Positions 62,142 to 64,000 of a DNA stretch of 64,000 nucleotides are shown in pieces. The DNA lies in the NCBI GenBank assembly GCA_031178005.1, contig JAPSJV010000006.1, forward strand, positions 62,001 through 126,000. The letters are read 5' to 3'. The notes under the pieces are model-generated. The model made no database searches. It was not told where the DNA came from and saw nothing but the letters and a program-made list of their open reading frames with translations. Made by a program: the position numbers and the translations under genes. Origin of the DNA: Pseudarthrobacter sp. (GTDB lineage Bacteria; Actinomycetota; Actinomycetes; Actinomycetales; Micrococcaceae). The number at the start of each line of letters is the position of its first letter. The stretch's first letter is position 1.

Positions 62142-62812
62142 GCCCGCGACGGGGCACTGAACCGCCGGGGGACACCTTGCGTATGCTGCAGCACGGCCCG
62201 GTAGTGGTGCGGCGCTCCGCCCGCCGGACCCGGACTGTGGCCGCATTCTGGGAGGACGGCCAGGCAGTTGTCGCGATTCCCGCGCACTTCAACAGCGTGC
62301 AGGAAACTGAGTGGGTCACCCGGATGGTGGAAAAACTTCACCGCCAAGGCCAGAAGAGATCGGCCGGGAAGGGCTCGCGCCGGGCTCCCAATGATGCCGC
62401 GCTTGCTGACCACGCCGCGGTGCTGTCAAAAACCTACTTGGATGGCCGGGCGGTGCCATCCTCGGTGCGGTGGGTGCGGAACCAGAACTCGCGCTGGGGA
62501 TCCGCCACACCCTCCGAAGGAACCATCCGGCTGTCCCACAAACTGCAGCCAATGCCGCAGTGGGTGATCGACTACGTGCTACTCCACGAGCTGGCACACC
62601 TTCTGGTGGCCGGTCACAACTCCGCGTTCTGGAGGTTGCTGGAGGCTTATCCGGACACGGAAAGGGCTAAGGCCTTCCTGGAAGGGGTGTCCTTTGCCAC
62701 CGGCCGTGGCCTTGACCGGACGGCTCCGGACGGCACCGAGCCGGGGGAGCAGTCCCCGTCCGGCGCACCGCTGGAAGGCGCACCGGACGACGGGACCTGC
62801 CCTGCCGGCTAG
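62138..62812 (+). CDS. YgjP/DUF45-type metallopeptidase
   Basis: 224 aa from GTG 62138, in the GTGA overlap with uvrD2. The zinc motif is VLLHELAHLLVAGHNSAFWR near residue 150 (HExxH plus downstream His), with the family signature SSVRWVRNQNSRWGSATPSE near 110-130. This is the YgjP-like (SprT-related minigluzincin) family, whose natural substrate is unknown. In E. coli it neighbours DNA/RNA genes, and here it is coupled to UvrD2. The Pro/Gly/Asp-rich C-terminal ~45 residues are probably disordered. Its stop codon overlaps that of the convergent DUF2342 gene. Confidence 0.88.
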   Translation: MSPRRGTEPPGDTLRMLQHGPVVVRRSARRTRTVAAFWEDGQAVVAIPAHFNSVQETEWVTRMVEKLHRQGQKRSAGKGSRRAPNDAALADHAAVLSKTYLDGRAVPSSVRWVRNQNSRWGSATPSEGTIRLSHKLQPMPQWVIDYVLLHELAHLLVAGHNSAFWRLLEAYPDTERAKAFLEGVSFATGRGLDRTAPDGTEPGEQSPSGAPLEGAPDDGTCPAG

Positions 62813-64000
62813 GGCTTTCCGTCAGCCGGACCCTCACCGCTAGAGCCATCGGGGTTGCCCTCACCGCCCGCGTCCGTCGCGTTACCCGGGGTGTTGTCTC
62901 CGGCGTCGGGCGGTGAATCGAAGCCGCCACTGAGCAGCTTCTGCAGCGCATCGTCAACTTCGGTGTCGCTGGCCTCGGCCAAGGCACGCCTGGAACTGAA
63001 GCCCTTGGGATCGTCCAGGTCCTCGGCGGTGGGCAGCAGGTCCGGGTGCTGCCAGATGGCATCCCGGCCTTCAATCCCGCGTTCTTCCTTGAGGGTGGCC
63101 CACAGCGTTGCCGCTTCACGGAGCCGGCGGGGGCGCAATTCCAGGCCCACGAGCGAGGCAAAGGCATGTTCTGCGGGGCCACCGGTGGCACGGCGCCGGC
63201 GCACGGTTTCCCGCAGGGCGCCAGCCGACGGCAGCACGTTGGAGGTAGCGGCAGCCGTAAGTTCGTCCACCCAGCCCTCCACCAGGGCCAAGGCGGTCTC
63301 GAGCTTTTCGAGGGCCTGTTCCTGGGCCGGCGTGCGCTGGGGCATAAAGACACCCTGGGACAGAGCCTCCTGGATCCCCTCGGGATTGCCGGGATCGAGA
63401 TCACGGGCCAGTTCTTCAATGCGGGACATATCGATGTGGATACCCCGGGCATAGGCTTCGATGGCGCCCAGGAGGTGGCCGCGCAGCCACGGCACCTGGA
63501 CAAACAACCGTGCATGGGCTGCCTCGCGGACGGCCAGGAACAGCCGGATGTCGTTCTCCGGCAGGCTCAGGCCGGATCCGAACTTGGCCACGTTGGACGG
63601 AAGCAACGCCATTTCCAGGTCTGCCAGGGGAACGCCGATATCCGTGGAGCTGACGACTTCTGCCGACAGCGCCCCGATGGCCTGGCCCAGCTGCATCCCG
63701 AAAATCGCGCCGCCCATGTTCTGCAGCATGGACGATGCGCCGCCCATCATGGACTTCATTTCTTCGGGCATTTGCTGCGTCATTGCCGAGGACAAAGCGT
63801 TGGCAATGCTGTTGGCAACAGGCTCGGTCAGGCGCTTCCACGTGCCGAGCGTCGCTTCAACCCATTCGGCCCGGGACCAGGCCCGGCCGATCAGGCCGGT
63901 GGCGGGCAGCCCGGTGACCTGGTCCAGCCACAACTCCGCCAGGCGGAGGGCCTCATCAACCTCCCGCGTTTGCTGCGACGTGACAGAGGGGTCCGAGCCG
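62809..64000 (-). CDS. DUF2342 family protein (putative zinc-dependent hydrolase), 5' end outside window
   Basis: At least 397 codons, open to the right edge. The frame runs through TTG 63933 and upstream to base 64000, reading SVTSQQTREVDEALRLAELW near the edge, so the start is outside. Recognisable segments are FGMQLGQAIGALSAEVVSST, GIPLADLEM-type GVPLADLEMALLPSNVAKFG, HLLGAIEAYARGIHIDMSRI, and LVEGWVDELTAAATSNVLPS. These match an actinobacterial DUF2342 family often called a zinc-dependent metalloprotease or F420-associated hydrolase. No classical HExxH is visible in this part, and activity is unproven. The C-terminus is Gly/Asp-rich. It is convergent with the YgjP gene, sharing bases 62809-62812. 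Confidence 0.85.
   Translation of the reverse strand, partial: GSDPSVTSQQTREVDEALRLAELWLDQVTGLPATGLIGRAWSRAEWVEATLGTWKRLTEPVANSIANALSSAMTQQMPEEMKSMMGGASSMLQNMGGAIFGMQLGQAIGALSAEVVSSTDIGVPLADLEMALLPSNVAKFGSGLSLPENDIRLFLAVREAAHARLFVQVPWLRGHLLGAIEAYARGIHIDMSRIEELARDLDPGNPEGIQEALSQGVFMPQRTPAQEQALEKLETALALVEGWVDELTAAATSNVLPSAGALRETVRRRRATGGPAEHAFASLVGLELRPRRLREAATLWATLKEERGIEGRDAIWQHPDLLPTAEDLDDPKGFSSRRALAEASDTEVDDALQKLLSGGFDSPPDAGDNTPGNATDAGGEGNPDGSSGEGPADGKP

Overview
The window is a stretch of high-GC actinobacterial chromosome, most like Arthrobacter/Pseudarthrobacter (Micrococcaceae). I infer this from four things. It has the gluABCD glutamate uptake operon. It has the coproporphyrin-type heme operon with hemQ. 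It has AdnAB (not RecBCD or AddAB) and the actinobacterial families DUF3107, DUF3117 and DUF2342. Many genes also start without a Shine-Dalgarno sequence, directly after a TANNNT -10 hexamer. I see no tRNA, rRNA, insertion sequence, prophage or CRISPR array. Composition looks uniform, so this reads as core chromosome.

Layout. 0-7.4 kb: the end of dapC, citrate synthase, galE, a TetR regulator, two poorly known genes, and the divergent lysine/peptidoglycan genes dapD and dapE. 7.4-10.7 kb: gluABCD on the minus strand. 10.8-21 kb: a block I remember as syntenic with the M. tuberculosis dapD-dapE ... sigE-rseA-tatB-mrp region. It holds a LOG-family protein, a DivIVA-domain protein, a membrane mannosyltransferase, DUF3117, an O-methyltransferase, an ECF sigma factor with its anti-sigma factor, TatB, Mrp, DUF1003 and a PRC/MgtE-N/CBS protein. 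21-27.3 kb: aminopeptidase P, a PHP phosphoesterase, MarC, a small secreted protein, an orphan adenine methyltransferase and a DEAD-box RNA helicase. 27.6-35 kb: an RNB ribonuclease, thiE, a TPP riboswitch in front of thiO-thiS-thiG, DUF3107, a TetR regulator and a ThiF/MoeB-rhodanese protein. 35-46.6 kb: hemA divergent from hemE-cgoX-hemQ-cpfC-hemC-hemD-hemB-(LLM oxidoreductase)-hemL, a complete route from glutamyl-tRNA to coproheme and protoheme. 46.7-49.1 kb: a second polar amino-acid ABC transporter. 49.5-62.8 kb: a DNA maintenance neighbourhood with a DEDDh exonuclease, an alkyltransferase-like protein, AdnA, AdnB, a phosphotransferase-like protein, NudC, UvrD2 and a YgjP-type metallopeptidase. 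The window ends inside a DUF2342 protein.

The noncoding sequence is the most informative part. At least twelve genes have TANNNT exactly 6 or 7 bases before the start codon, often as divergent pairs, which indicates leaderless transcription. Three different families of intergenic inverted repeats sit at gene 3' ends. In two cases the repeat supplies the stop codon of the neighbouring gene. The coding content is mostly well-known housekeeping. I found no clearly new multi-gene system.
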